Source: Rhabditoides inermis
Lineage: Eukaryota; Nematoda; Chromadorea; Rhabditida; Rhabditidae
DNA: 64,000 nucleotides
Direction of reading: 5' to 3'
NCBI GenBank assembly: GCA_963966185.1
Contig: CAWZYM010000309.1
Location: forward strand, 62,001 to 126,000
In this document: in pieces, positions 45,496 to 62,153 of the stretch
How positions within the stretch are numbered: the stretch's first letter is position 1
Layout of the letters: each line of letters begins with the position of its first letter
Translations under genes and position numbers: made by a program
Notes under the pieces: model-generated
Database searches by the model: none
The model's input: the letters and a program-made list of their open reading frames with translations, nothing else
What the model was told of the DNA's origin: nothing

Positions 45496-47800
45496 ATGCT
45501 GAGTGTGGCCGGTAGTCTCCCTCCCTTGCATATTCCAAGGCGCGGTTGGCTCGCCCTCTCCGACAAACAGATTCTTTCTGGTTAGTTTTGTTTATTATTT
45601 GAGTTTTTTCAATTCATTTCAGGAATTGGCCCATTCGTTGAGTCGTGGCATGCTTCTGGTAATTGCAAGGAAGAGTGGAAGCCATGTTCCCGGCTCGGTA
45701 TTTTCGATGGAGAAAACTACATCGCACAACTCATCGCCTTACCGAACGGTAATGTATGTTTTATAATTAATTTACAATATACTTTGAGGTCACGTGTTGG
45801 CTAGGTCGAATTCGCGGCTGGCTGTGATCCATTCGTCACAGCTTGAGACAAATGGTCAGCTACAAGAGAGACAGACGGTCAGCCCCCGACTAACGAGTCG
45901 AGTGGACAAGGAGAAGGAGAAGGAGGAGAAGATAGAGGAACAGATCCTGCATGTGGAGCTGTTGGAGCAGGGAGCGGATGAGGTTAGCGTGCATTTATTG
46001 ATTTATCGATTGATTGATAGGGTTGTTTCCGCCTTCTCGTGTGGACATCTTTTCACGTTCGTCTTCTCGAGTTGACGATGGGAAACCGTCTTCAATGCAC
46101 TGCCAACACTTCTATTGCGACCTGGGACGCTGTGTGAGTTGTATACATGCGTTCTCGTGTTCTTTACTTGTCTATTTTGAAGTGTGGACCGTGTATCGAT
46201 CGAATTGGTTGAGACTGACGTCTTCTCTTGTGCTGCTGAGAGTGTGAACGACTCGGCGACCTTTCTGTGTGAGATCAGTCCCGGCCGCAAGTTCAAGACG
46301 GTGCAGCGACGGCGGTGGAAGAATAAACACGTCACTCCGGTACGCATTGTAACAGTCATGTTATTCATTTTGATTGCAGATTCCTGTCTTTGACGACTCG
46401 AGCTTCACATGGAGGCTGAACGACGAAGAGTTGGTCTACCACAGAAGGGACACAACCAAATGGAATCAGCACCGACTCACAAACACGGTATGCGGTAGCA
46501 GTGGACATTGATTTATTGATTGCTGGATAAGCTGATAGATTTCTTACATTACAGTTCGCGTTGATCCAGTCTGGCTGCGTCAATCTCTACACGCTTGAGG
46601 ACAAGGATGTGAGTGGTGTTTGTGTTATAGTGGGCCCGCAAATGAGTTCCCATCTTTTCACGAGAGACATTAGGGTGGTTAGACAACGATCAGAACACAT
46701 CGGATGATGTTATCAATTTAACAAAATTTTGCGTGGGTAGCCAGGGTTGAACCCGCGGACCGCTGCTTGCCAAGCTAGAGCGATACCACTACGCCACGTG
46801 GTCATGTGGCAGGATCTGTGGAGTAGAGCTATGAACGGCAAAACAAAATTGCTGCGCATTTCGTTCAGTATACTGTATGTTCAAAATCCACGCTAATGTT
46901 TCCAACGAAAAATCCTGAGCTAAGTGCGAGTCTATTATACATGATGGTCTGTCTCGACGTCGTTTCAGTTGACTATCACGTGGAGTGACCGCGCCCCGTT
47001 TGTCGTCCACTCTATCGGCGCTGTCACCATGCACACAGACTGCTGCTACTCTTTCGTCAGTCCCTTCTTTGTATGCGCATACATGTGCTGTTCCAGTTCC
47101 TGGGCGGTGAGTGCGGCGAGGTGTGTCGTCTGCGCGTCCCATTCAACAGAGAGCTCCGTCCAGTGAGCATTCCATCTTGTCTAGTGTGACTGTGAGTGGT
47201 GCAGATGGATCGAGTGAGGCTGTCCGACCACGGTCCGAGACAGCTGCGCCAGATGCGGGCACTCGGCATCCAACCGGACGGAACGACGGTGGCCGTCCAC
47301 GAAGACAGGTGAGTCCATCATTCGAGGTATGCATGGCTGACGTCGCTGCAGGATTGTGGTGCTGCCGCGGAAGAAAGACCAGCCACACCGCTCCTACGCG
47401 GGAAACAGTCACAACATGCACATTGCCTTCCAGAAGTGAGTTATGGGTGATGTTAGCTGACTACTGAGTTGTAGGACTGTGCCGCTGGCCCCGGGATGCT
47501 ATGATCGCACTGACATGCCCGACCACCCGGTCAGCATTGTCTCCTCCAGCGAATCGCAATCCATCACCATGTTCGGAGGCTCTCGTGAGTTGTGAACAGA
47601 GCGAGTTGATGGGGGCACTCGCTGACTGGACAGTCTGCAGGCAACAAGGAGTGTCGCTTCTCGAAAGTCGACGGCGCTCCTCTGCAAGCAGTAATGGGCG
47701 TACGATGGGTCGTCGGCCGACTCTTCCTGGCTGTCGTCAAGCGCATCGGCGTCAACGAACCCAACCTCGTATGTGTACTCCTTCTTAGCACTCTTATCCT

Positions 47801-47834
<34 letters not shown>

Positions 47835-49047
47835 CAGGTGCAGCTGACCAACCGCAGCCGTAGCGTGTGCGTGATTGCAGAACCCGACGCCGTGTGGCGC
47901 TCCTATCCACTCAACGCCGCCTGCTGCGTGCTGGTGGGCTATCGATTGATTGTATTGATTTATCGATTGCTTGGCAGACGGACTGGGGCGAGCACGAGCG
48001 AGTGGTGGTGATGTTGCGGGGGCGAGGCCAGCTGTGTCAGCTGAGGTTGGCGGAGAAGAGAGACGAGTGGACAACGAGAGAGGCGCGTCCGCTGATGCGC
48101 AGAGTGGTGCGGGAGAGGAGCGAGGGGGAGAGGAGGAGGGACGGCGGGCCGAGGCTAGTCACCGAGACGCTGCCACTCGACAGACAGTCCGATGTGGTGG
48201 ACATTGTGAGTGTGAGAGAAGGGGGAGGTGTGACTCGACTCATAGGCGCCCGACAACGCCCGCCGCAGCCGTCTCTGTGTGCTGGAGAAGCACGGCCGCT
48301 TCCGCAAGATCCTCCTCGCCCACGATCAGAAGACCAACGAGTACATGCTGGGAGACTGGGTAGGGGAAACTTCATTTCGTGTGGTAGTTTGTGTTTGCAG
48401 TCCGGAGACAGTGACGTGACTCGTCAGCTGCCGCTCGACTGGGCCTACAGCCTATTCGATGGACACAGATACGCGGCTGGAATGAAGCAGGGCGCGTTCG
48501 TGATAGTGCAGTGTGACAGCGGCGCGACGCTGGCGCGCATTCTGCCCGCGGACAACTGGTTGCCGCGCGAGCTGGCACAGGTGAGTGGAAGAGGCGGATG
48601 ATGGCATTCACTTGCAGTACAACGACTCGCCCCAGTCGACAGCGTCTCCCCCGTGGGCGGCGGTGCGACTGCGCGGCGACGACTGCCGCACCCCGGCCAC
48701 ACTCGGCCTGCACTGCCGAGACGGAGTCCACGTCGCTCGATATGAGATGGACGTACCCTCTCTCCTCGTTCACAACTACCCCTCTCTCCGACCCGCCGCC
48801 CGCCCCCGCGCGCGCGAGTATTGCGAGATGGCGGTGGTGAACGTGGGACGAGCACAGGTGGGCGGGGCGAAGGGGGGCGGGGCGTATGAGTGTAGGTGGT
48901 GGTGTGCATGGACGAAGCGGCAGAGTGGGACGACAGCTCGGAGGAGGACCTGCGGCGGGTCGATCTAGCCATGTATGTGGACGATGGCAAGGGTGAGTGA
49001 GAGTGGAATGGGAGAGAGGGAGGGAGAAAGAGAGAGGGAGAGAGGAA

Positions 49048-49095
<48 letters not shown>

Positions 49096-49358
49096 GTGTG
49101 TGTGTGTGTGTGAGGGGGGTTGCAGGCTCTGTCCACCACTCGAATACCCGCGCCCGCAGCTACGACAGCGCCCACTGCTTCGTGGTCCGTCGCGTTTGAT
49201 TTGAAGGAATTGTGAGTGTATTGAATGTGCTGATGTGCCGTGTTCAGCTCGGCTGTGGTGACGTAGCCTCGTCGAGTGCTGTGATCGATGTTCTGGCCGA
49301 GTACTACGCCCACCTGGACTGGTATCACCTGGAGGTGGACGAGACGGGGCGCGGTGGG

Positions 49359-49407
<49 letters not shown>

Positions 49408-50770
49408 AGGGAGAGGGATAGGGAGAATGCGTGTGTTCTTGCAGGCTCGATCCACACCCTCACATCGTTCAACCTTGTTGACATGAAGCAAGCCATCGCA
49501 GCCAGTGCTTATGGACGAAAGGTTTGTTTTGAAGTTGTTTTTCTTCGTATTATTTACAAATCACTCTTTTCTGTTTCAGAAGGACCTTCTAGATGTGTTC
49601 GAGTCGCACAGTGCAACCTTGTCTGTGATGTGCTGTCGCACTCTGGGGGCGGGATCAAAAAGGGCGGTGCCTGGCGCGCATCGGAAGAGGACACTACGCT
49701 TTGTGGTTCTGATCGACGCGTCGTGTAAGAAGGAGCAGGAGGAGAGGAGGAAGTGGTGGGATCTGCCGGCGGAGGAGAGGCAGGAGAAGCAGAAACAGCC
49801 CCGCATTGAAAAGCGATTCGTGGGGTGAGTGGCTGATGGATGCTCCTCTCTCAACCCCTCGCAGGGTGTTCGACGTCCACTACCAGACCCTTCGCGACTC
49901 GACTGGCTGGAAGCTGTGCTCAGACGAGCTGCTCTTCCGCTTCTGCTACGAGTCGACGAGCAAGGATATGTGGAATCCAATTGTGGGTTAGATAGACAAA
50001 TATTTTGTCAGGTCCACGGATTGTAATTATCTCTTCTGGAGAATGCGATGAGGAATAATGGATATCGTGTATACTCATTCGTTCAAGTAGTTCATTGTTG
50101 TTGGGCGAGGAATGGTGAGAAAGAGAGTATGTTTGAGGTGATATCATTGGTGGGCGACGAGCACATGAATGTGTGGAGCGAGCTGGAGGGCGGGCCGACC
50201 CGCACCTTCCGGATAGGAGAGGGAGGGGAGGAGGCGACGCAGGGAGAGAAACACTACTATGCAGTCAACGTCACCAACACACACTCGGCGGTGGTCAGTT
50301 GCTTATGCTTGAGTCGTCGTGGAGTGTGTTGTTTGCAGTATCTGGTGGAGGCATACACGTCTCTTTCTCCCGTGAATGGAAAGGGGCGAGGAGAGCTCGT
50401 GTGCATCTCGGGAGAGGACAGACACAGGAACAGAGGACTGATCGACTGTGGCTGGCAGGTATCGATTGGATCGAGTGAGTATCGATTGATTGTGTGCAGA
50501 CTGGCGGCGCGTTCTCGTCTCTGGGCGTGGCTCGACTGGCGGACGTAAACGGGAAGGCTTGCCTCACTCGCGGTTGGTTGACTGGTGGTGTGTTGGTGAT
50601 GTAGTATTGCAGTGGTTCTACTCCGCGAGCGCCCCCTCTCCAAGCTGTGCTCCGTCCTCTGGGTGGTGAGCCAACAGGACTTCCGCCGACCCATCAGTGT
50701 ACACTATCTGGTACTGCGGTGGAGGGACGGGGTGCCCAAGGCGGTCGGACAGGTAGGAGAGAGAGAGAAG

Positions 50771-50817
<47 letters not shown>

Positions 50818-51306
50818 GGCATCTTTCAGTTCTCGCACGCGTTCGACGTCGACTGTGCTCTCGACAACGACGACCACTCGCGTATCTGTCACCTCACCCC
50901 ATTCACGTGAGCATATGTATGGTGTCATCGATTGCTTATCGAATGTCTCAGCGATTCGGCGTCCACCCTGGATGGCTTCGTGTTTGTGCAGAGCGAGGGA
51001 CAGGCGCAGACGGTGTATCTATGTCAGTGCCACACCGAGATCGTCCAGCAGGCGAGTAGTGGAGTGTAGTAATTGTCTTTAGCAGCTTGTAAGATGGTCG
51101 GAAAAAAATCGCGCTCAAAACCAGTGGGAAACGGCGAAATTTTTTTCTCGATCATTTTGCAAGCTGTTTTTGTAACCTTTCATTGGTAACTTTTTTCCGA
51201 AGACAGTTTCGACGCCGAGTTTCTATGATGAAGTGACTACGTTCAGGTGGAGCGAAACGCGCCGAAACAAGCCGAGCGGGCACTGCTCAAGAGGAAGACG
51301 GCTTGA
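45496..51306 (+). CDS. Large multi-exon protein, copy 2 of the tandem pair, family not recognised
   Basis: Same exon order as copy 1, starting MLSVAGSLPPLHIPRRGWLA after the same AG|ATATGCG junction. The first three exons are almost identical to copy 1, and later ones diverge (for example EWDDSSEEDLRRVDLAMYVD against EWEDDDDINRRVDLAVHVD). Exons near 50640-50755 are again almost identical (LWVVSQQDFRRPISVHYLVL), suggesting gene conversion or selection. It has a large intron at 46617-46965 carrying a tRNA-like insert, and an intron at 51052-51246 that starts with GC and is absent from copy 1. Stop TGA 51304-51306 (ALLKRKTA). Confidence 0.7.
46735..46803 (-). pseudogene. tRNA-like insert in an intron of copy 2
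   Basis: On the minus strand it has box A GTGGCGTAGTGGTATCG, a central loop TTGGCAA (GGC would be Ala) and box B GCGGGTTCAACCC. The anticodon and T stems pair badly, so it is a relic or SINE head rather than a working gene. Copy 1 has a short intron at this position without the insert. Confidence 0.45.
51052..51246 (+). other. GC-AG intron present only in copy 2
   Basis: Coding sequence EIVQQ ends CAGCAG at 51051, followed by GCGAGTAG. It resumes after ACGTTCAG at 51247 with VERNAPKQAERALLKRKTA. Copy 1 reads continuously through the same point (DIIRHVERNALKQAER at 45127-45174). GCGAGT fits the C. elegans-type GC-AG donor. Confidence 0.65.
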
Positions 51307-51632
51307 GGAGGACGGAGAAGGAAAAGAAGAAGTAGATGTATTTGTTCTTCAGAGATATTTTTTTGTTTACAGTTGTTGTTATGAATTGTTGTTGGAATAT
51401 TGAATATTTGTTTTTTGTTTGTTTTGGTGACGCGTAATTTACGACGATAAATATGTAGCGTGACTCTGGAAACGTTTTGTTCGCACGTACTCGTCGCATG
51501 TCTGGCCTCTGGCCAGACATGCGACGAGTTGCATTTGATTTGGTTGAAAGGTGTGGTCTGGTTGGAGCCGACCCTCCCTCGTCCTTTCTCCTCCTGCCAT
51601 TGTCCATTCCTGCACTCACCCAGGGAGGAAGG

Positions 51633-55842
<4,210 letters not shown>

Positions 55843-56418
55843 ATCAATCACTGATCTACCCGTTCTTACAGCCCCTTAGATCCACCCTCACGCACTCACC
55901 GCCCAATTATAGACAATGCCCAATTATCACATTTCGTCAACATTTCGATTTAACACACCCTGGCGACGACTACTGGCATTCATTAGAGAGATAAAGCGTT
56001 TCGGAAAAGATTGTTGTTTTCTTGGGGACTCTTGTTTGCTTTCGTTTTCGGTGTGATATCTGATATCAAATCATAATTCGGTGAGATATGACCGTGAAGA
56101 TGGCAGCCTGACTTGAACCGGATCGACGAGAGAGTATGCGTTTCCCGGAGAGTCCAGACGGAGGGGAGAGAGTGTGTGGCTATTCCGGAGGGCGCATGCG
56201 ACGAGGGGGAAGAGAGATTGGGATGCGACAAGGATTTCACTTTCACCTGCCATCCGAATTCGCTTCCGCTGTGGCCAACTGTGGCCAACAGAAGAGCGAC
56301 TTCCAGTACATATGCATTTGTACCTGTCGGTTTTCATTCGGTTGATTGGTTTCGATTTCCATTTTTCTATGGTGGTTGTGATTGAGTCGGTTAGTTGTCT
56401 GACTGTGGTCGCTTCAGT
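55843..56418. other. Intergenic, no supported gene
   Basis: Unique sequence without splice-consistent ORFs. It probably holds the 3' UTR of the Lys-rich gene and the promoter of the next gene. Confidence 0.4.
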
Positions 56419-56733
56419 ATGCTACTCCGACTTCTCGCTCTTTCTGTCCTCGCGGCCGTCGTTGCCGCTCAGTTACAGGAGGGAGTTGTCGGCAGGGTCG
56501 ACGAGACGTAAGTTTCTAGATGACTTCATGATCATGATGACATCGTCAGGGTGGTGTCGACGACGCAGAATCCGGAGCGTCGCTTCAAAAAGGACTTTGA
56601 TCGGCCCAAGTATGCCCCGACTGCAAGGAGACTTCGGGAGAGTGACTACGATCAGGAGGCGAAGAGGAACCAGAAGAGACATAGGAAGGGCAACGGACTG
56701 CTCAGGGACAAGGTGGGACTCTCTCCTTCCCTC

Positions 56734-56777
<44 letters not shown>

Positions 56778-56929
56778 TCTCTCCTCTCTCATCATTGCAT
56801 TGATCCTATTGATCCCATTCAGGCCGGTTCGTTTGACAACTTTGACCACTTCAAATTCTCTGATGAAGTGGAGGAGGAGCAGGCAGATAGGGTCGTAAAT
56901 TTCAGGAGGCCCGGAGCTGGAAAGGTTAG

Positions 56930-56983
<54 letters not shown>

Positions 56984-57403
56984 GTGATCAACATCAGATT
57001 GAAAGCCCACCCCGGATCATGGTCTAAACTGTCCACGTGCCGTAACGGCAATGATTATGTGATGTATTTAGTGTGATAGATGCGATTCGATCTTTCTCAG
57101 ACGCGTAAACCCATAGCAATAGTCTTCAAAAATCGAATAGCCATAATGTGTTGGGAACGCTTCTAATCAAGCAAGCAAATGAATCGATATTATACTAGTG
57201 AGCGATACAAGAACAAGTGTGTGTATGGTTAATGGTGAAGTATTGAGACAGTGAATGATTGTCTTGATTGATTGATTGATTGATTGATTGGATGATTGAT
57301 TGAGTGATTGTGATTGCAGAGCCGTGATTTCGAGACTGACAAGGACCGGGCGATGAATGACGAGGGCGCGATGCGCGAGTTCTTTCCGGAGGAGAGACAG
57401 TAG
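56419..57403 (+). CDS. Small secreted basic protein, unknown
   Basis: Four exons (start 56419, stop TAG 57401-57403) give about 145 residues. The N-terminus MLLRLLALSVLAAVVAAQ is a clear signal peptide. The mature part has basic clusters (NPERRFKKDFDRPKYAP and NQKRHRKGNGLLRDK) that could be proprotein-convertase sites, then an acidic stretch (FSDEVEEEQADR) and a charged C-terminus (MREFFPEERQ). There is no Cys after the signal. TCGCTTCAG ends one base before TATG, so the ATG is almost at a trans-splice acceptor. It lies 470 bp upstream of, and in the same direction as, the astacin gene. It could be a neuropeptide-like or matrix precursor, but no family is recognised. Confidence 0.75.
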
Positions 57404-57780
57404 GGGGTGGAGGGAGACCGACACATGCACCCCTCCTTCCCTCCCACTTCTCCACTTGACTACCATGTTTCCCCCGTTGCATGTAAATATACAAACAATA
57501 TTGTACAAACTGTTATTGATGTATAAAATATGGTTATGACTTTCACATTTCAAGGGAGGAAGGGGGAGATAGAGAGGAAGAGAGAAGGAGGGAAGGAAGA
57601 GATCACGTGCAACATGCATGTTGGAAATCGTCGGTTCATTGAAATGCGTCACGATCCAGCGCCCATATCTATCACGCGTGGGTTTTTTCCCCTTGTAAAT
57701 CCGATTTTTGTGATAGGCAGACGGTGTGATGGATGGAATGGATTGAGGCGGCGATATCTGAACAGGTTGGACTTTCTATC

Positions 57781-57820
<40 letters not shown>

Positions 57821-57869
57821 GTCTGTCCTGCCACTCCGAGGGAACATCAGTTGACCGCCCGGCCGACTC
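57404..57869. other. Intergenic between secreted protein and astacin genes
   Basis: Contains a TC tract at 57784-57817 and no supported ORF. Spacing is too large for a typical nematode operon gap, though not excluded. Confidence 0.4.
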
Positions 57870-58331
57870 ATGACGAGGTTACTTCTACTACTTCCGGCTT
57901 TGCTGGCAACTGGAACCGCGCAAACTGTAAGTTATCTGTTTTTTTTGTATAACGCAGTTTCTGTAAAAACTGGAATAGTTTTGGTCATCTAGGCCCTATG
58001 GGTTTTTAGTAATCGTAGCTTGTTCTAATCAAGCGAGCAGCGTCTAGTGCCCACCCATATGGTTCGAATCTAAAAACAGCGTTTTTGTTTTCAGCTGCGC
58101 GATTTGATACAGCCCGGTGAGAACACCTTCCTATTCGACATCCTCTCTGCGTCCGTCGCCAATGACTACGCAAATCAGGACGTTCAGTTTGTGAGTTTCT
58201 CAAACTATAGTATTTCAGTGTGCCTATGATGTTTCAGGACTCGGAAGTTGCCAATATGGAGGTGGACGAAGTCGTCCCGACCATCGATCAAATCAACAGG
58301 AACTACTCGTGAGTGGGAGAGAGGGAGGAGG

Positions 58332-58377
<46 letters not shown>

Positions 58378-59949
58378 GAAAGTGATATATATTTTCTATT
58401 TTCAGTGACATCCTTTTTGAGGGCGATATCCGCGTGTCGCCGGAGATGCTCAAGGACATTGTCCAGGTACGTTTCCAGTAGACAGACTACTATGTACCCT
58501 CTCCAGTCAGCGACTGATCTGAGCGGAAAGAGGAAGCGGCAAGCGTACCGCGACGGCACCTTCCCAGCCATGGTCTGGACCGGAGGAGTGCCCTATTCGT
58601 TCGGAAACATTCGTGAGTTATCCATCTGATTGTCGAACACAATCTGCTCAGACCCGGCTGGTCGCAAGGCTGCCATTCGTTCGATGGTGTTCTGGCAGCA
58701 GAACACTTGCGTGCGATTCAGACCCAGGAGGAAAGAAAGGGTATGGTGTTTTGTGCCGCTCTCTTATCTGAAAGTGACATAGTGGCGAGAGAGTGCACTT
58801 TTCTCTCGCGTCACCACATGTGTTGTCACGGATCAACTATCAGCCGCCATAGCTCAGTCGGTTAGAGCGTGGGTCTAATAAGCCCAAGGTCGCAGGTTCG
58901 ACCCCTGCTGGCGGCAAATCTTTTGCCGTAATCACGTGAGAGTAGTGAGATAGCAAAGATAACGCCATTGGAAAGCAGTGAGAAACATGACCTCATGGCG
59001 CAATGGTAGCGCGTTCGACTCCAGATCGAAAGGTTGGGCGTTCGATCCGCTCTGGGGTCAAAAGTTTTGCAAATTACAATTCACATATAGGTTTTCCTAC
59101 ACTACGTGGCTGATGGTGGATGCTGGTCGACTGTGGGAAGGGACGCGTCGCAGAGAAAACAACTCATCTCCATTGGAAGGGGCTGCGAGCCGGTACGTTT
59201 CGATAGAATACGTCTCATTAGGTGATACGTTTCCAGCTGGGGATCGCGTCTCACGAAGTGGCGCATGCTCTGGGACTATTCCACGAGCAGTCAAGGTGAG
59301 AGAGGGAGAGGGAGAAAGAGGGGGGATAGAGAGAGATGTCTTTGTTTCGCTCAGGTACGATCGTAACAACCACGTGACCGTCTTGGCAAGGCGCATCCCG
59401 AGAGGACTCATGTACAACTTCGCAATGGTGACGATTAATTGATGATACAAACAAACCGGAAGTGTTTTGTCTGGTTTCCTACTGTAGCATATTCCAGGTG
59501 GGACCCCGCCAGCTGCGCACCTATGGCTATCCCTACGACGTCGGCAGCGTCATGCACTACTCGCCTGTCGAGTGAGTGGGCGGGGCCAGAGGGGTGGAGC
59601 CTGTGCATTTGTGTTCTAGGTTCTCTACCCATCCCAACCAGGCTTCTCTGATTGCAAAGGACCCGAACTATCAGCAGACTATGGGCAGTCTCTCAGGGCC
59701 TTCATTCATAGACATTGCACTCATCAACAAGCAGTACGCGTGCCATAGTGAGTGGGAGTTGGAGGCGGGGCTTGAATGGGCGGGACTTGCAGCTCGGTGC
59801 CGAACACTGAAGAAATGTCGGCAGGGCGGGTACACAGATCCGAACGACTGTAGTCGTTGCAAGTGTCCCGAGGGGTTCGGAGGGCGACTGTGCGAGAGGA
59901 GAGAGCCATCCACGGTGGCTGGGTGCGGAGGAGTGATCAGGGTGGGGGG

Positions 59950-59994
<45 letters not shown>

Positions 59995-60192
59995 TGAGAG
60001 AGAAGGGGAGAGGGAGGGGGGGGGGAAGAGAGAGAGAGAGTGAGATTGAGATAGAGAGAGGGAGAGAGGGAGATGGAAGAAATTGCAGGTGGCGAAGCAG
60101 ACTCGTCGCATGCGACTGCGTATCAGAGGCAGGCCCGGATACCAGGCAGACAGACCGAGGAAGTGCGTCTGGCATCTCAAGGTAGCACCTCC

Positions 60193-60242
<50 letters not shown>

Positions 60243-60849
60243 TGTTCCCTCGCAGGCTCCTTCCAACGTCCGCATCATGATCGAGCTGACTCACGTCGCT
60301 GCCAGATGCGTTCATGGGTAAGACTGTTGTATGTTTCATGTTTCAAAAATACTTCATTCATTCAGATGCGGCCGGTCAGCTGTGGAGTTGAAGCTTCGCA
60401 AGGACAGACGGCCTGTGGGGTATAGGTAAGAGAGATAGAGGGGGAAAGAGAGGGAGAGAGACTATTTCTAGGTTCTGCTGCAAGGGCAAGCGTCGTTTCG
60501 TCTCGAGTACCGATCGCGTGCCTCTCACTCTATTTGGAATCACTGAGGCAGCGGAGGTGCACATTCTATACAAGCTGTGTGAGTCTAATCTAATCATTCA
60601 TTAGGTTTGTCATAAACAAGGTATGTGTTCATGTATTATGATGTATGTGTGTGTTTGGGGATAGGAGATAGATAGTGAAGAGTGAGGTGAGAGGAGTGGA
60701 TGCGTTTCAGACTACGGAGGGCCTAGACATTTCCATTTGTTCCAAGAAGATTCCAACCCGACTTTAGTGGAGCAAGAAGGAGGCGGGGGGTTCGAGGAGG
60801 GCAGTGGCGCTGAACAGATACTCGATCAACTCGCATTCAACGAGGTACG

Positions 60850-60903
<54 letters not shown>

Positions 60904-61757
60904 GGTATCAACTCATTCCAGACCGACGTCCAGATGACGTCTTCCAACTCGACCGAGTTCGACCTGGATGTAGGTAGCCAAGAAGGGGAGCAGTATGTAT
61001 TGTGGTGTTCAGATCGAGTCTGCGAGGGATGACGAGGAGGAGATGTTCGAGAGGGAGGAGGAGGACATCGACGAGGGCGACATGGACGCACCGGAGCAGT
61101 CAGTCAGCCAGACTACATTTTTTTTAATGTTTTCTTCTGTTGACAGTGACTCGACCCCCTCCACAGAGTAATCTCTTGAATCGAGGATACCTGTATCTGT
61201 ACCGTTTTATGTTTGTTCTTTATGACACGTGTGATTGCAGACCGCCGACCACCGTACCCGCTGACAGGGCTCGCGAGCAGAGTGCGACACCCGAGGACAG
61301 CGCACAAGCCATGGAGAGATTCCTGATCAACGCGGCACAGGAAGCAGAGCTTCTGGGAGAGGAGGTGCCGCAGGACGAAGAGGACCTTCCGCCCGGAGAG
61401 GAGGAGGAGGAAGAGGAGGAGGAGGAGAAGGAGGAGGTGTACGAGGGAGATGGCGAGGCGACCGAGACGTTCGAGGAGACGGAGCAGGGAGAAGAAGAAG
61501 GAGAAGGAGAAGGGGTGGAGGAGATGGATTTGCCTGCACCAGCGGATGGAACGGTGGATGTGGTAGAGGAGAAGTCGGCGACTGTGGAGGAGGTGGAACA
61601 GAAGAAGTTCAACAACGAGCTGTTCAAGAGAACCGTCAACTCTTATGGGTTCATGTGAGTACTCGGTAATGTATGCTGAGAAATAATTATTTGCAGGGGT
61701 AACGTGGCCTACGCTGGCAAGGTGGAGCTTACGCCCGAAATTCTCGGCAAGAAGTAA
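57870..61757 (+). CDS. Secreted astacin-family zinc metalloprotease with EGF, CUB and acidic tail
   Basis: About 21 exons. The signal peptide is MTRLLLLLPALLATGTAQ. A propeptide follows and ends at a GKRKRQAYR furin-type site, where mature astacins start. The catalytic domain has HEVAHALGLFHEQSR (three zinc His and the catalytic Glu) in the exon at about 59235-59295 and the Met-turn SVMHYSP in the exon near 59500-59572. Disulphide-forming Cys are present (NTCVRF and DGGCWSTVGR). After it come an EGF-like exon (CRQGGYTDPNDCSRCKCPEG), a CUB-like region (60092-60580) and a long Asp/Glu-rich tail ending KVELTPEILGKK. Nematode NAS proteases with this order process cuticle and matrix proteins. One intron (about 58740-59089) contains two tRNA genes. 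TC/GA tracts fill several other introns. Confidence 0.9.
58843..58916 (+). tRNA. tRNA-Ile (AAT)
   Basis: A 74-base cloverleaf. Acceptor GCCGCCA pairs perfectly with TGGCGGC. Box A is TAGCTCAGTCGGTTAGAGC, the anticodon arm TGGGT-CTAATAA-GCCCA, and the T arm GCAGG-TTCGACC-CCTGC. It lies in sense orientation in an intron of the astacin gene. Confidence 0.95.
58989..59060 (+). tRNA. tRNA-Trp (CCA)
   Basis: A 72-base cloverleaf. Acceptor GACCTCA pairs with TGGGGTC (one G-T). The D arm is TGGCGCAATGGTAGCGC, the anticodon arm TTCGA-CTCCAGA-TCGAA, and the T arm GGGCG-TTCGATC-CGCTC with one wobble. It is 72 bases downstream of tRNA-Ile in the same astacin intron. Confidence 0.95.
59946..60072. repeat. 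(GA)n-rich intron of the astacin gene
   Basis: Interrupted GA/GGGA tract across most of the intron before the first CUB exon. The next intron (60193-60240) is a TC tract followed by CA repeats, and a further TC tract lies at 60852-60900. Confidence 0.9.
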
Positions 61758-62153
61758 TGTGCAACAAACAAATAATTTATTGTCTTTATTGTCTGTACAT
61801 ATGTGTTTTTTTCAAGTGAATGTATTTATAAACTTGATATTTATTGATTTTAGATGAATTTAATTATAAAACATTCTCGTAGTGTATAGTGTGCTGTAGT
61901 GTATGGTGCAAATATTCATACACGCGAGGTAGATCGTTCTTCGCGCAAAACTTGATATTTTTGTTATATTTTTGTTGCTGTGTTGTTTCTTGTTGGTTTT
62001 TCGTTGTTTCATAATGGTCAATGACTTCATTGATCAGAAACCGACGTGCTCACCACATTATTGGTTGTGTAGCACCCCGTTTCACGGCGCTATTTGTTCA
62101 GCTTTCGGCGGTCGCTACATGCTAGCAGACTGCTAAGCGAGTTTTCTTCTACG
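61758..62153. other. Intergenic and 5' leader of mrps-16
   Basis: AT-rich. TGTTCAG ends at 62101, 52 bases before the mrps-16 ATG, and is a candidate trans-splice acceptor. A short upstream frame ATGCTAGCAGACTGCTAA (62118-62135) lies between them. Confidence 0.4.

Noticed and set aside
48372..49496. Minus-strand ORFs of 374 and 348 codons
   Set aside because: They run across several exons, introns and GA tracts of large paralog copy 2, whose plus-strand exons match copy 1.
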